From Trebonia sp963771985 (GTDB taxonomy: Bacteria > Actinomycetota > Actinomycetes > Streptosporangiales > Streptosporangiaceae): DNA of 64,000 nucleotides. A program made the position numbers and the translations under genes. The notes beneath the pieces were generated by a model, which ran no database searches, was not told the origin of the DNA, and was given only the letters and a program-made list of their open reading frames with translations. Below, in pieces: positions 44,348 through 52,781 of this stretch; the stretch's first letter is position 1, and each line of letters opens with the position of its first letter. The stretch spans positions 66,109-130,108 of the forward strand of contig CAVYVO010000013.1 in assembly GCA_963771985.1 (NCBI GenBank), read 5' to 3'.

Positions 44348-45346
44348 ATGGAGTCGCCGATGACTGCCGACCTCGGTCCTGACCCGCTCGCCCCCTGGGT
44401 GCGCGAGATCGCCAAGGCGCACGATGCCGCCCGCCACGTCGACGGTGTCCAGTGCCGGGGCTCGGTGGCGCTCATCGACGAGGCCGCCCGCCTGCGCGGT
44501 GTCGCCCAGGTCAAGCTGGGCAAGGCCGTCTCGCTTGAACGCGAGGTCGAGACCAGGCCCGCCCGCCTGGCGGCGGGCCGCGAGGCGGCCGAGGCGGAGA
44601 AGCGCGACTGGCAGCGGCTGGGCGTGGCCGAACTCCGGCAGGGTCACCACGACGTCGAGCTCGAGGTGCACATCGGCATCCGCGGCCGCCACGCCCACGG
44701 AGGCGACGTCATCACCTACGACGCGCACGGCGTCCACAACACCCACATGGACGGGCTTTCGCACCTCGGCGCCGACGCCAGCTGGCACGGCCCGATCCCG
44801 GCAGAAGCCTCCCAGGCCGACGAAGACACGATGGTGAACTGGGCGCAGCACGGCATCGCCACCCGCGGCGTGCTGCTGGACGTGGCCGCGGCCCGGGGGA
44901 CTGACTGGATCACGGCCGAGGAGCCGGTCACCGCGGCCGAACTCAACGCGGCGCTCGCCGCGGCCGGTGTCAGCACCGAACCCGGCGACGCGCTCATCGT
45001 CTACCAGGGCCGCGACCGCTACGAGGCCGTCGGCAATGTGTACCCGAGCGGCGCCGCGGCCGTTCGCCGCCCCGGGATCGGCGAGAGCGGCGCGCAGTGG
45101 CTCGCCGCCCACGATCCCGGCCTCGTGCTGTGGGACTTCCACGACGCCCGCAACAACCCGGCGGGCTCGCTCGAGGTGCACAGCCTGATCTTCGCCATCG
45201 GGCTCTGCCTGGTCGACAACTGCCTGCTCGGCCCGGCCGCGGCCGCGCTCAAGGCGGCCGGGACGTCGACCGGGCTGCTGGTGGCCGCGCCGACGGCGAT
45301 CCACCGCTCGACCGGCGTGCTTGTCAACCCGCTGCTGCTGTACTGA
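44348..45346 (+). CDS. cyclase family protein, paralog 2
   Basis: A 332-aa cyclase/kynurenine-formamidase-like hydrolase with metal motif THMDGLSH, TRGVLLDVAAARG, EPGDALIVYQGRD, LVLWDFHDA and the C-terminal HSLIFAIGLCLVDNCLLGPAAAAL. The N-terminal 80 residues form an extra helical part. It could hydrolyse a lactone or amide made by the oxygenases around it. It is divergent from the P450 operon; ATGs at 44348 and 44360 are both possible. Confidence 0.85.
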   Translation: MESPMTADLGPDPLAPWVREIAKAHDAARHVDGVQCRGSVALIDEAARLRGVAQVKLGKAVSLEREVETRPARLAAGREAAEAEKRDWQRLGVAELRQGHHDVELEVHIGIRGRHAHGGDVITYDAHGVHNTHMDGLSHLGADASWHGPIPAEASQADEDTMVNWAQHGIATRGVLLDVAAARGTDWITAEEPVTAAELNAALAAAGVSTEPGDALIVYQGRDRYEAVGNVYPSGAAAVRRPGIGESGAQWLAAHDPGLVLWDFHDARNNPAGSLEVHSLIFAIGLCLVDNCLLGPAAAALKAAGTSTGLLVAAPTAIHRSTGVLVNPLLLY

Positions 45347-45360
45347 CCCCGCGCGTGGCC

Positions 45361-46623
45361 TCAGTCGAATTCCAGGTTGAGCTTGCTCAGCCCGTGGATC
45401 ATGTAGGTCGGCAGGTAGTCGTACCGGCGGGCGCCCGCCGGGCCGTGCGCGGCTTCCGAGACGCGGATCTCCTTCGTCCGGTCGAACAGGCGCTCGATGA
45501 CCACCCGACCCTCGGCCCGTGCCAGCGGCGCGCCCGGGCAGGTGTGGATGCCGGCCCCGAACGAGATGTGCTGGCGGACGTTGGGCCGGTCGATGCGCAG
45601 CTCGCGGGGGCACTCGAACTGGCGCGGGTCCCGGCCGGTCGCCCCGTGCAGCAGCATGACCGTGCTGCCCGCCGGGATCTCAACCCCGCCGACGGTGGTG
45701 GTTTTCAGCGCCAGGCGGAAGGCGCCCTTGATCGGGCTCTCCAGCCGCAGCGTCTCCTCGATGAACCGCGGGATGAGCTCGCGGTGCTCCCGCAGCCGAT
45801 GCTGCAGCCCCGGCTCGTCGCAGATGAGCCGCAGGGCCGTGCTCAGCAGCCGGACCGTGGTCTCCTGCCCGGCCGAGAACAGGTTCGCCGCGATCCGGGC
45901 GACGTCCACCGGCTCCGGCGCCGACCCGTCGGGGAACGTCGCCCGGGCCATGCCGGTCAGCACGTCGCCCCGCGGCTCCTGCCTGAGCTGCTCGATGCGC
46001 TCGGAGAAGTAGCCGTAGAGGAAGTCGAGCGGGTGGTCGGGGCGGCCCTCGTCTTCGCCCGTCTCGCCCAGCAGCCGCCGCCCGACGCCGGCCCGGCGCA
46101 GCAGCGCCGGGTGGTCCGATTCGGGCACGCCGAGCAGGTCGGCGATGACCAGCAGGGTGTAGGACTGCGCGAAGTCGTCGATGAACTCGCACTGGCCGCC
46201 GGGCAGCACCGCGTCGAGCTGGCGGTCGGCCAGCCGCCACATGAACTCCTCGTTCTCCTTAAGGCGCTTGGGCGTGATCAGCCCCATCAGCAGCCCGCGG
46301 TGCGCGGTGTGCTTCGGCGGGTCGAAGGTGATGATCTGGTCGCTCATCGGTACCGCGTCCCGGTGCTGTTCCACGATGCCGGTCACGTCGTCGCCGGTGA
46401 GCTCGGCCGGGAACTTGAAGCTGGGCCCGGCCACGATGTTGACGTTGGAGAAGCTCGCCGTGTCCCGCAGCACGGCGAGCACCTCCTGGTGCCCGGCCAC
46501 CATCACCACCCCGTGGTATGGCTCGCGCCATACCCGCCGGCCCGCCAGCAGGAAGTCGAAGTACGGATAGGTGTCGGCCGCGACGGACTCGTCGCTGAAG
46601 TAATCGGCGGTGATGTCGGTCAT
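45361..46623 (-). CDS. cytochrome P450 (module A, second of two related)
   Basis: A 420-aa P450 with I-helix SAGQETT, ExxR EETLRLE and haem loop ISFGAGIHTCPGAPLAR. LLMGLITPKRLKENEEF is identical in the P450 at 42836. The ATG at 46623 with TAGGAA upstream is preferred to 46701. It is convergent with the cyclase, 14 bp apart, and divergent from the TTG-start SDR. No ferredoxin or reductase gene is in the window. Confidence 0.93.
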   Translation of the reverse strand: MTDITADYFSDESVAADTYPYFDFLLAGRRVWREPYHGVVMVAGHQEVLAVLRDTASFSNVNIVAGPSFKFPAELTGDDVTGIVEQHRDAVPMSDQIITFDPPKHTAHRGLLMGLITPKRLKENEEFMWRLADRQLDAVLPGGQCEFIDDFAQSYTLLVIADLLGVPESDHPALLRRAGVGRRLLGETGEDEGRPDHPLDFLYGYFSERIEQLRQEPRGDVLTGMARATFPDGSAPEPVDVARIAANLFSAGQETTVRLLSTALRLICDEPGLQHRLREHRELIPRFIEETLRLESPIKGAFRLALKTTTVGGVEIPAGSTVMLLHGATGRDPRQFECPRELRIDRPNVRQHISFGAGIHTCPGAPLARAEGRVVIERLFDRTKEIRVSEAAHGPAGARRYDYLPTYMIHGLSKLNLEFD

Positions 46624-46744
46624 GATTCCTAACCCGTGTTGCTGCCCTGCCTGGCTTGCCCGAAGTGCGCACTCTTGCCTGCCGCGAACCTTTACAGGCA
46701 AGCAGGGTAACTCGTATCTTCACTATAAAGAATTATATTAGTAA

Positions 46745-46760
46745 ACTACTAGCCAGTAGT
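46745..46760. promoter_or_regulatory. palindrome in the divergent P450/SDR promoter
   Basis: ACTACT-AGCC-AGTAGT is a perfect inverted repeat in an AT-rich 269-bp divergent region, a likely regulator site. Confidence 0.45.
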
Positions 46761-46892
46761 ACCACAGCCTCGCTCAGACCATCAAGGCCTGAGTGCCGCG
46801 CTGCGGTCCTGGTGATTCCACTGACCGGCAGTTCTGACTTCGGCGCTACGGCGGCGGCACGGACCGGTCGGTGCGACGAAGGAGGAGATCAG

Positions 46893-47645
46893 TTGGGCAG
46901 GGTGGCAGTCGTGACGGGCGGCGCGTCGGGTATCGGCCTGGCGATCGTCCGCCGTCTCGCGGCCGGCGGCGCCAGCGTGGCGCTGCTCGACCTGAACGCG
47001 GCCGCGGCGAACCAGGCCGCCGCGGGGCTGCGGGGCGAAGGATCGCGGGTGATCGGCCTCGGTGCCGACGTCGCTGACCGGGCCGCGGTGGACAAGGCGC
47101 TCGACGCGGTGCGCGGTGAGTTCGGACCGATCGAGATCATGGTCACCAGCGCCGGGCTGTCGCTGAACGCGCCGTTCCTCGAGATCACCGTCGAGGACTG
47201 GGACCGCGTGATGGCGGTCAACCTGACGGGAACGTTCCACTGCCTCCAGCTGGCGGTCCCGGACATGATCGCCGGCGGGTGGGGCCGGATCGTCACGATC
47301 TCGTCGTCGAGCGCACAATCGGGGTCGCGAACCCAGGCGCACTACTCGGCCGCGAAGGGCGGCGTGGTGGTGCTGACCAAAACGCTGGCGCTGGAACTCG
47401 GCCAGTACGGGATCACCGTCAACACGATCCCGCCACGGGCCGTCATCACCCCCATGTTCATGGCAGCGCCCTTCGCACAGGGACCCGGCGGTGAAGAGAC
47501 CATCAAGGAGATGGCCGCGCGGAGCCCGGTCCGCAGGCTGGGCGTGCCCGAGGACATCGCCGCCGCCACCGCCTTCCTGTGCACCGACGACGCCGGCTAC
47601 ATCACCGGCCAGGTCATCGGCGTGAACGGCGGCAACTACACGTGA
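46893..47645 (+). CDS. SDR family oxidoreductase (TTG start)
   Basis: A 250-aa classical SDR with VVTGGASGIGLAIVRRL, LLDL, TSAG in the NNAG position, SSSSAQSGS with the catalytic Ser, HYSAAKGG and IGVNGGNYT. The TTG at 46893 is chosen because GGAGGAG lies 5-6 bases upstream and the cofactor motif begins right after. The ATG at 46656 would add 79 non-conserved residues. It is similar in length and style to the SDR at 39217. Confidence 0.9.
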   Translation: MGRVAVVTGGASGIGLAIVRRLAAGGASVALLDLNAAAANQAAAGLRGEGSRVIGLGADVADRAAVDKALDAVRGEFGPIEIMVTSAGLSLNAPFLEITVEDWDRVMAVNLTGTFHCLQLAVPDMIAGGWGRIVTISSSSAQSGSRTQAHYSAAKGGVVVLTKTLALELGQYGITVNTIPPRAVITPMFMAAPFAQGPGGEETIKEMAARSPVRRLGVPEDIAAATAFLCTDDAGYITGQVIGVNGGNYT

Positions 47646-47783
47646 CCGGCCGCCGTTCCGCTGACCGGGACGATATGACGACCGGTCAGTCCAGAGTCTT
47701 GATCGGCGACCGGCGCCGTGCTAGAAACAGCAGATAGCCAGCCTGTAAACACCCAGTTCACGGGCGTTGATAACCGACCACAT

Positions 47784-47899
47784 TGTAAAAGTTTACATTC
47801 TTGGCCGCACCACCCCCGCGGCCCGATGTAAAGGTTTACACTCCCCGGTCATCACGATGTAAAGGTTTACACCCTACCGCTGCGCTGTAAATGTTTGCA
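47784..47899. promoter_or_regulatory. array of four TGTAAAnGTTTACA operators
   Basis: TGTAAAAGTTTACA at 47784, TGTAAAGGTTTACA at 47827 and 47858, and TGTAAATGTTTGCA at 47886, with a further half-site TGTAAAC at 47743. They stand 160-280 bp upstream of the substrate-binding-protein gene. The 14-bp dyad with a 2-bp centre is the shape of LacI-family operators, and a LacI gene is second in the downstream operon. Confidence 0.8.
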
Positions 47900-47939
47900 T
47901 CGGACTGAGGCATAGCAAAAACCCCCGGCGCACATTACA

Positions 47940-47965
47940 GGCGGTACAGTCCGCCTTTATTTTTA
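47940..47965 (+). terminator. intrinsic-terminator-like hairpin in the operon leader
   Basis: The short stem GGCGG-TACAGT-CCGCC is followed by TTTATTTTTA. It lies between the operator array and the substrate-binding-protein gene, so it is either the end of the upstream SDR transcript or an attenuator. A TATACT hexamer (47964-47969) overlaps its tail and could be a -10 element. Confidence 0.45.
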
Positions 47966-48060
47966 TACTGACCGCCCGGTATATCGTTCACGATGGCCGT
48001 GACCCAGCGGGCGTCGCCGGGTCAAACCTCACAGGCAATGAAGTCGCGGAGGGCACAGAA

Positions 48061-49509
48061 GTGAGACCTAACAGCGAAGGGCCGGGCCGCAGCGGCGCCG
48101 GACGACAGATACGCAGACGCGCGCGTTTCGGCGCGGTGATGGCGGCGCTGGCCGCCGCGGTCCTGCTGGCCGCGGGGTGCAGCTCCTCCAGCAGCAGCAG
48201 CAGTAGCAGTAGCAGTAGCAGCGCGTCGGCCGCGGCCTCAGCGTCGGCGGCCTCGAGCACGCAGGCGGCTTCGCCCGCCGGCACGGCCCCGGGTACCGAC
48301 GTCGGGCTCACCGCCACCACCATCAAGGTCGGCATGATCGCCGACGTGAACAACGCGCTCGTCCCCGGGCTGTTCCAGAAGTCAGTGAACGCGGTCAATG
48401 CGTGGGCGAGCAACGTCAACGCCAACGGCGGGCTGGCCGGGCGCAAGGTCGTGGTCGACTTCTGCGACTCCAAGCTCGACCCGAACGCGACCGCCAACTG
48501 CGTGATCAAGGCCTGCCAGAACGACTTCGCCCTGGTCGGCACCTCCGCCAACGCGCTGGAGGACATCTCCGACATCGACGGCTGCAAGAACGCCCAGGGT
48601 AAGGCGATCGGCATCCCCAACCTGGCTGCCTTCGCCTTCCCCCCGCTGTCCTGCGATCCGGACACGTACCTCATCGCCGGCCTCGGCTCGTACTGCAAGA
48701 CGGCGAAGCAAAACCCGGCCACGTACGTGGTGCCGGTCGGCGACGCCCGGTATTTCACGTCGCACAACTCGGGCCTGCACGGCATCTGGCTCTACGACAG
48801 CGACGATCCGACGTTCAAGCTCACCCAGACGCCGATGTTCCAGGCGCAAAGCAACCTCGGCATCAAGAAGGACGGCGAAGGTTTCTACGCGCTGAGCGGC
48901 GCGGCGCCGCAGAGCGCGCTGACCCCGTACATCCAGGTGATCAAGTCATCGGGTTCGACGTTCGTCTATGACGACGTGACCACCGCCAGCATGGTGCTGG
49001 TGCGCCGGGAGGCCCAGCTGCAGGGGGCCAGCTCGGTCAAGGTCTGGGAGTGCAACTCGGGCTGCTACGACCCGTCCTTCTACCAGCAGGGCGGCGCGAC
49101 CGTGAACGGCACCTACGCGTCGCTGCTGGAACTGCCGTACCTGAGTGACTACCAGGCCAACCCCACCCTGAACAAGCTGGTTACCGAGCTCGGCGGGGTC
49201 AACAACCTGAACAACAACGCGCTCAACTCCTACATCATGGCCCTGCTGTTCCAGGACGCGGTGCAGAAGGCGGTGGCCAACGGCGGGACGCTAGACCGCC
49301 AGACGCTGTTCACCGCGCTCAACAACGAGCACTCGTTCACCGCCGACGGCCTCATCGGCCCGACTGACGTGGGCAACCGCGCTCCGTCCGACTGCCAGGT
49401 GCTCGTGCAGCTGCAGAACGGCGTGTGGCAGCGGGTGGACCCGGTCAAGCCCGGCACCTTCGACTGCAACAGCGCCAACCTCGCGACGATCAAGATGAGC
49501 GTCTCGTAG
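48061..49509 (+). CDS. ABC-type substrate-binding lipoprotein (Leu/Ile/Val-binding-like fold)
   Basis: A 482-aa lipoprotein with basic N-terminus, membrane helix, lipobox LLAAGC and a run of 14 serines right after the Cys, then a type I periplasmic-binding domain (IKVGMIADVNNALVPGLFQKSVNAVNAWASNVNANGGLAGRKVVVDFCDSKLD). It probably captures an outside carboxylic or related substrate. The GTG start has GGAGGG upstream. No permease or ATPase gene lies in the window, so the protein is an orphan here and may serve a distant transporter or act as a sensor. Confidence 0.9.
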   Translation: MRPNSEGPGRSGAGRQIRRRARFGAVMAALAAAVLLAAGCSSSSSSSSSSSSSSASAAASASAASSTQAASPAGTAPGTDVGLTATTIKVGMIADVNNALVPGLFQKSVNAVNAWASNVNANGGLAGRKVVVDFCDSKLDPNATANCVIKACQNDFALVGTSANALEDISDIDGCKNAQGKAIGIPNLAAFAFPPLSCDPDTYLIAGLGSYCKTAKQNPATYVVPVGDARYFTSHNSGLHGIWLYDSDDPTFKLTQTPMFQAQSNLGIKKDGEGFYALSGAAPQSALTPYIQVIKSSGSTFVYDDVTTASMVLVRREAQLQGASSVKVWECNSGCYDPSFYQQGGATVNGTYASLLELPYLSDYQANPTLNKLVTELGGVNNLNNNALNSYIMALLFQDAVQKAVANGGTLDRQTLFTALNNEHSFTADGLIGPTDVGNRAPSDCQVLVQLQNGVWQRVDPVKPGTFDCNSANLATIKMSVS

Positions 49510-49550
49510 CAGAACCGGCATGCGACAGGCGACGAGCAAGGAGCCGCCGG

Positions 49551-50606
49551 ATGGCGTCCCGCGGGCGGCGTAAGTCGGTGTCGGTCGGCGTGGTGGAGAT
49601 GGCCCGTGACCTGGGCGTCTCCACCGCGACGGTGTCCCGCGCGCTGAACGGAAGCCCCTCGGTTCGTCGGGAGCTCGCCGACCGCATCCGGGCACACGCG
49701 GAGGCGCGCGGGTACGTCGCCAACCGCCTCGCCCGGGCGCTGTCGGCGAGCACCAGCCGGGCGTTCGTCGGGTTCGTGATCCCGTTTGTGGACACCCCGG
49801 CCTACTCGGCGATCGCCGCCGAGTGCGCCCGGCTGCTGTCCGCGGCTGGCACCCAGATGATCCTGGCGATCACCGAGAACGACCCTGAGCGTGAGTACCA
49901 GCAGCTCCGCGACCTGGTGGGGACCAGGATCGCGGGGCTGGTCATCTCGCCAAGCACGCACGTGCTCGACGACACCCGCCGCCTGCTGGCGGAGTTCCCG
50001 GTGGTCGAGCTGCACCGGGTGTCCGGAATCGACGCTCCCAGCGTGTTCAGCGATGACGAGCAGGCGCTGACCGACAGCATCCTGCACCTGGCCCGGCTCG
50101 GGCACACCGACATCGCGTACCTGGGCACCCCCCGGGAGCTGTCCAACGGGGCAACCCGGCTGCGCGGCATCCGCCGCGGGGTCGCCCAGGCCGGCCTCGA
50201 TCCCCGCCGGATCACCATCCGGCTGGTGGAGCCGACTCAGGAGAACGGCAGGGACGCGGCCCGCGAGCTGCTCGCCGGGGACCTCCCGTTCACCGCGCTG
50301 GTCGTCGGCAGCGGTTCGCTGTCCGTCGGCGCCGCCGCCGCGGTCCGCCGCAGCGGCCGCCGTCTCCCCGACGACCTGTCGCTGGTGGTCTACGGCGACC
50401 CCGCCTGGTTCGTCCTAGCCGACCCGTCGCTGACGATGGTCCGGGTCCCGTATGCCGGGCTGGCGAGCAGCGCCGCCCGGCTGCTGCTGCGCGCGCTCAA
50501 CGCCCGCGAGGTCGGCACCCAGCCGCCCGCGGCCGGACCGCACCAGGTGCCCGCCGTGCTGCGCATCGCGGGCTCCACCGGCTCACCGCCCGGCAGGCGG
50601 CCGTGA
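49551..50606 (+). CDS. LacI-family transcriptional regulator of module B
   Basis: A 351-aa regulator with HTH (VSVGVVEMARDLGVSTATVSRALNGSPSVRRELADRIRAHAEARGYVANRLARAL) and a sugar-binding-like sensor core (GFVIPFVDTPAYSAIAAECARLLSAAGTQMILAITEND...YGDPAWFVLADPSLTMVRVPYAGL). AAGGAG precedes the ATG. As the second gene after the four-operator region it probably autoregulates and controls the whole downstream operon. Its ligand may be a pathway intermediate rather than a sugar. Confidence 0.92.
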   Translation: MASRGRRKSVSVGVVEMARDLGVSTATVSRALNGSPSVRRELADRIRAHAEARGYVANRLARALSASTSRAFVGFVIPFVDTPAYSAIAAECARLLSAAGTQMILAITENDPEREYQQLRDLVGTRIAGLVISPSTHVLDDTRRLLAEFPVVELHRVSGIDAPSVFSDDEQALTDSILHLARLGHTDIAYLGTPRELSNGATRLRGIRRGVAQAGLDPRRITIRLVEPTQENGRDAARELLAGDLPFTALVVGSGSLSVGAAAAVRRSGRRLPDDLSLVVYGDPAWFVLADPSLTMVRVPYAGLASSAARLLLRALNAREVGTQPPAAGPHQVPAVLRIAGSTGSPPGRRP

Positions 50607-50638
50607 TGTCCGTACCGCCCCCGACCAAGGAGTCCTCG

Positions 50639-51847
50639 GTGACCGACGGTGCCCTCGCCGGCCTGCGCGTGATCGACGCCGCTACCCTCGCGGCCGGGCC
50701 GCTGATCGCCACCTGGATGGGCGAGCACGGGGCCGAGGTGATCAAGGTCGAGCAGCCCGACGGCGGCGACCCGCTGCGGCAGTGGGGGGCGCAGCGCGAC
50801 GGGGTCGGGCTGATGTGGAAGAGCGTGGCCCGCAACAAGAAGTGCGTCACCCTTAACCTGCGGCTCGGGGCGGGGCGTGACCTGCTGCGGTCGCTCACCC
50901 GCCAGGCGGACGTGGTGATCATGAACCTGCGCCCGTCCACGCTGCATAAGTGGGGCCTGGAGTACGGGAGCCTCGCGGCCGATAACCCCGGGCTGGTCAT
51001 GGTCCATGTCACCGGGTACGGCGCCGGCGGCCCGAAGTCCGACTGGCCCGGGTTCGGCACCCTCGGCGAGGCGATGAGCGGCTTCGCGCATCTCACCGGA
51101 ACCCCGGACGGCCCGCCGACCCTGCCGTCGTTCATGCTCGCGGACGGCGTGGCCGCGCTGACCGCCACCTACGCGGTCATGATGGCGCTCTACCACCGCG
51201 ACACCCGCGGCGGCCCAGACGGCGGCAGAGGGCAGCTGATTGACATCAACCTGATCGAGCCGCTGGGCCGGCTGCTCGAACAGTCGGTGCTGACCTACGA
51301 CCAGCTCGGCACGATCCCCGTCAGGACCGGCAACCGGTGGGACATCAGCGCACCGCGCAACGCCTACCGGACCAGCGACGGCCGCTGGCTGGCGATGTCC
51401 GGCAGCGCCCCCACGATCGCGATGCGGGCGCTGCGGGCGGTGGGCCGGCCGGAGCTGACCCTGGACCCGAAGTTCGCCGAGGCGCAGCAGCGGCTGCGGA
51501 ACGCGGCCGAGATCGACGCGATCATGGCGGACTGGATCGGCCAGCGCACGCTGGACGCGGCCCTGGCTGTCTTCGAGGAAGCGGGCGTCGCGGCCGCGCC
51601 GATCTACGACGCCGAGCAGCTGCTCGACGACCCGCAGCTGCGGGCGCGCGGGATCTATCCGTCGGTCCCGGATCCAGAACTCGGCTCGATGCGGGTCCAG
51701 GCGCCGGTTCCCCGCTTCTCGGCCACCCCCGGCTCCGTCACCCACCTCGGCCCGCGGCTCGGGGAGCACAACGCCGAGGTCTACCACGATCTGCTCGGCC
51801 TCGATAACGGCCGCCTGCACGAACTACACGAACAGGGAGTCATCTGA
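50639..51847 (+). CDS. CaiB/BaiF CoA-transferase family protein (module B)
   Basis: About 402 aa from a GTG with AAGGAG 7 bases upstream (an ATG at 50606 overlapping the LacI stop is the alternative). Features are LAGLRVIDAATLAAGPLIATWMGEHGAEVIKVEQP, NKKCVTLNLR and GTLGEAMSGFAHLTG, where an Asp is usual at the catalytic site of classical members. It probably activates a carboxylic acid to its CoA ester. It is followed one base later by the HpcH/HpaI lyase. Confidence 0.9.
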   Translation: MTDGALAGLRVIDAATLAAGPLIATWMGEHGAEVIKVEQPDGGDPLRQWGAQRDGVGLMWKSVARNKKCVTLNLRLGAGRDLLRSLTRQADVVIMNLRPSTLHKWGLEYGSLAADNPGLVMVHVTGYGAGGPKSDWPGFGTLGEAMSGFAHLTGTPDGPPTLPSFMLADGVAALTATYAVMMALYHRDTRGGPDGGRGQLIDINLIEPLGRLLEQSVLTYDQLGTIPVRTGNRWDISAPRNAYRTSDGRWLAMSGSAPTIAMRALRAVGRPELTLDPKFAEAQQRLRNAAEIDAIMADWIGQRTLDAALAVFEEAGVAAAPIYDAEQLLDDPQLRARGIYPSVPDPELGSMRVQAPVPRFSATPGSVTHLGPRLGEHNAEVYHDLLGLDNGRLHELHEQGVI

Positions 51848-51848
51848 A

Positions 51849-52781
51849 ATGGGACCAAGCCCGCGGCCGCGCCGCTCGGAGCTGGCCACCCCGGCCAGCA
51901 ACGACGACATGTTCGCGAAGGCCGCCGCCTCCGGCGCCGACCTGGTATTCCTCGACCTGGAGGACGCCTGCGCGCCCGCCGAGCGGGAGAAGGCGCGCGG
52001 CAAGGCGGCCCGCGCGCTGCGCGACCTCGACTGGGGGCGCACCACCCGCGCGATCCGGATGAACGGCATCGACACGCACTGGGCCTACGGCGACGTCATC
52101 GAGGTCGTCACCACCGCCCGCGAGGCGCTCGACGTGATCATCGTGCCCAAGGTCCGCCGGGCGCGGGACGTCTGGTGGGTCGACGTGCTGCTCACCCAGC
52201 TGGAGGAGACCCTCGGACTGCGCAAGCGGATCGCGCTGGAAGTGCTGATCGAGGAGACCGAAGGCCTGCAGCACGTGGACGAGATCGCCACCGCCAGCGG
52301 CCGGCTGGAGGCGATCATCTTCGGGGCCGGCGATTTCTCCGCCTCCCAGGGCGCGCGGGTCGACACCAACTTCGACCCGATCGTCGCCATTCCCGGCGAC
52401 ATCTGGCACTACGCCCGCGCACGCATCCTGGTCGCCGCCCGCACCGCCGGCATCGACGCGGTCGACGCCCCCTTCCCCAGCTATAAGGACCCCGGGGCCT
52501 ACCGCGTCGCCTGCGAGCGGGCCGCCGCCATGGGCTTCCTCGGGAAGTGGGCGATCCATCCGAGCCAGGTGGAGATCGCCAACACCGCGTTCTCCCCGAC
52601 CCCGGACGAGGTCGCGCACGCCGAGCGGCTGGTGGCCGCCTACCGGGCGGCCGAGTCGGCGGGCAAAGGGGCCACCGGCCTGGACGGGATGCTGGTCGAC
52701 GCCGCCCACCTGCGGCACGCCGCCACGGTCGCCGCGAGGGCCGGGCTGCTCGGCTTGTCAGGGAAGGAGCTCCCTGCATGA
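51849..52781 (+). CDS. HpcH/HpaI aldolase / citrate-lyase-beta-like CoA-ester lyase
   Basis: A 310-aa TIM-barrel protein similar to malyl-CoA and citramalyl-CoA lyases: SELATPASNDDMFAKAAASGADLVFLDLEDACAPAEREKAR, the metal-binding Glu in LEVLIEETEGL, FGAGDFSASQGAR and GKWAIHPSQVEIANTAFSP. It would cleave a hydroxyacyl-CoA into two smaller units, following the CoA-transferase step. Its stop overlaps the next ATG (ATGA). Confidence 0.9.
   Translation: MGPSPRPRRSELATPASNDDMFAKAAASGADLVFLDLEDACAPAEREKARGKAARALRDLDWGRTTRAIRMNGIDTHWAYGDVIEVVTTAREALDVIIVPKVRRARDVWWVDVLLTQLEETLGLRKRIALEVLIEETEGLQHVDEIATASGRLEAIIFGAGDFSASQGARVDTNFDPIVAIPGDIWHYARARILVAARTAGIDAVDAPFPSYKDPGAYRVACERAAAMGFLGKWAIHPSQVEIANTAFSPTPDEVAHAERLVAAYRAAESAGKGATGLDGMLVDAAHLRHAATVAARAGLLGLSGKELPA

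Noticed and set aside
47743..47899. TGTAAA repeats as a CRISPR array or iterons of an origin
   Set aside because: The units are only 14 bp, each is a palindrome, spacing varies (43, 31 and 28 bp), and no cas or replication gene is near; operators are the simpler reading.
48189..48223. AGC/AGT repeat as a CRISPR-like or regulatory array
   Set aside because: It is an in-frame serine codon run after a lipobox.
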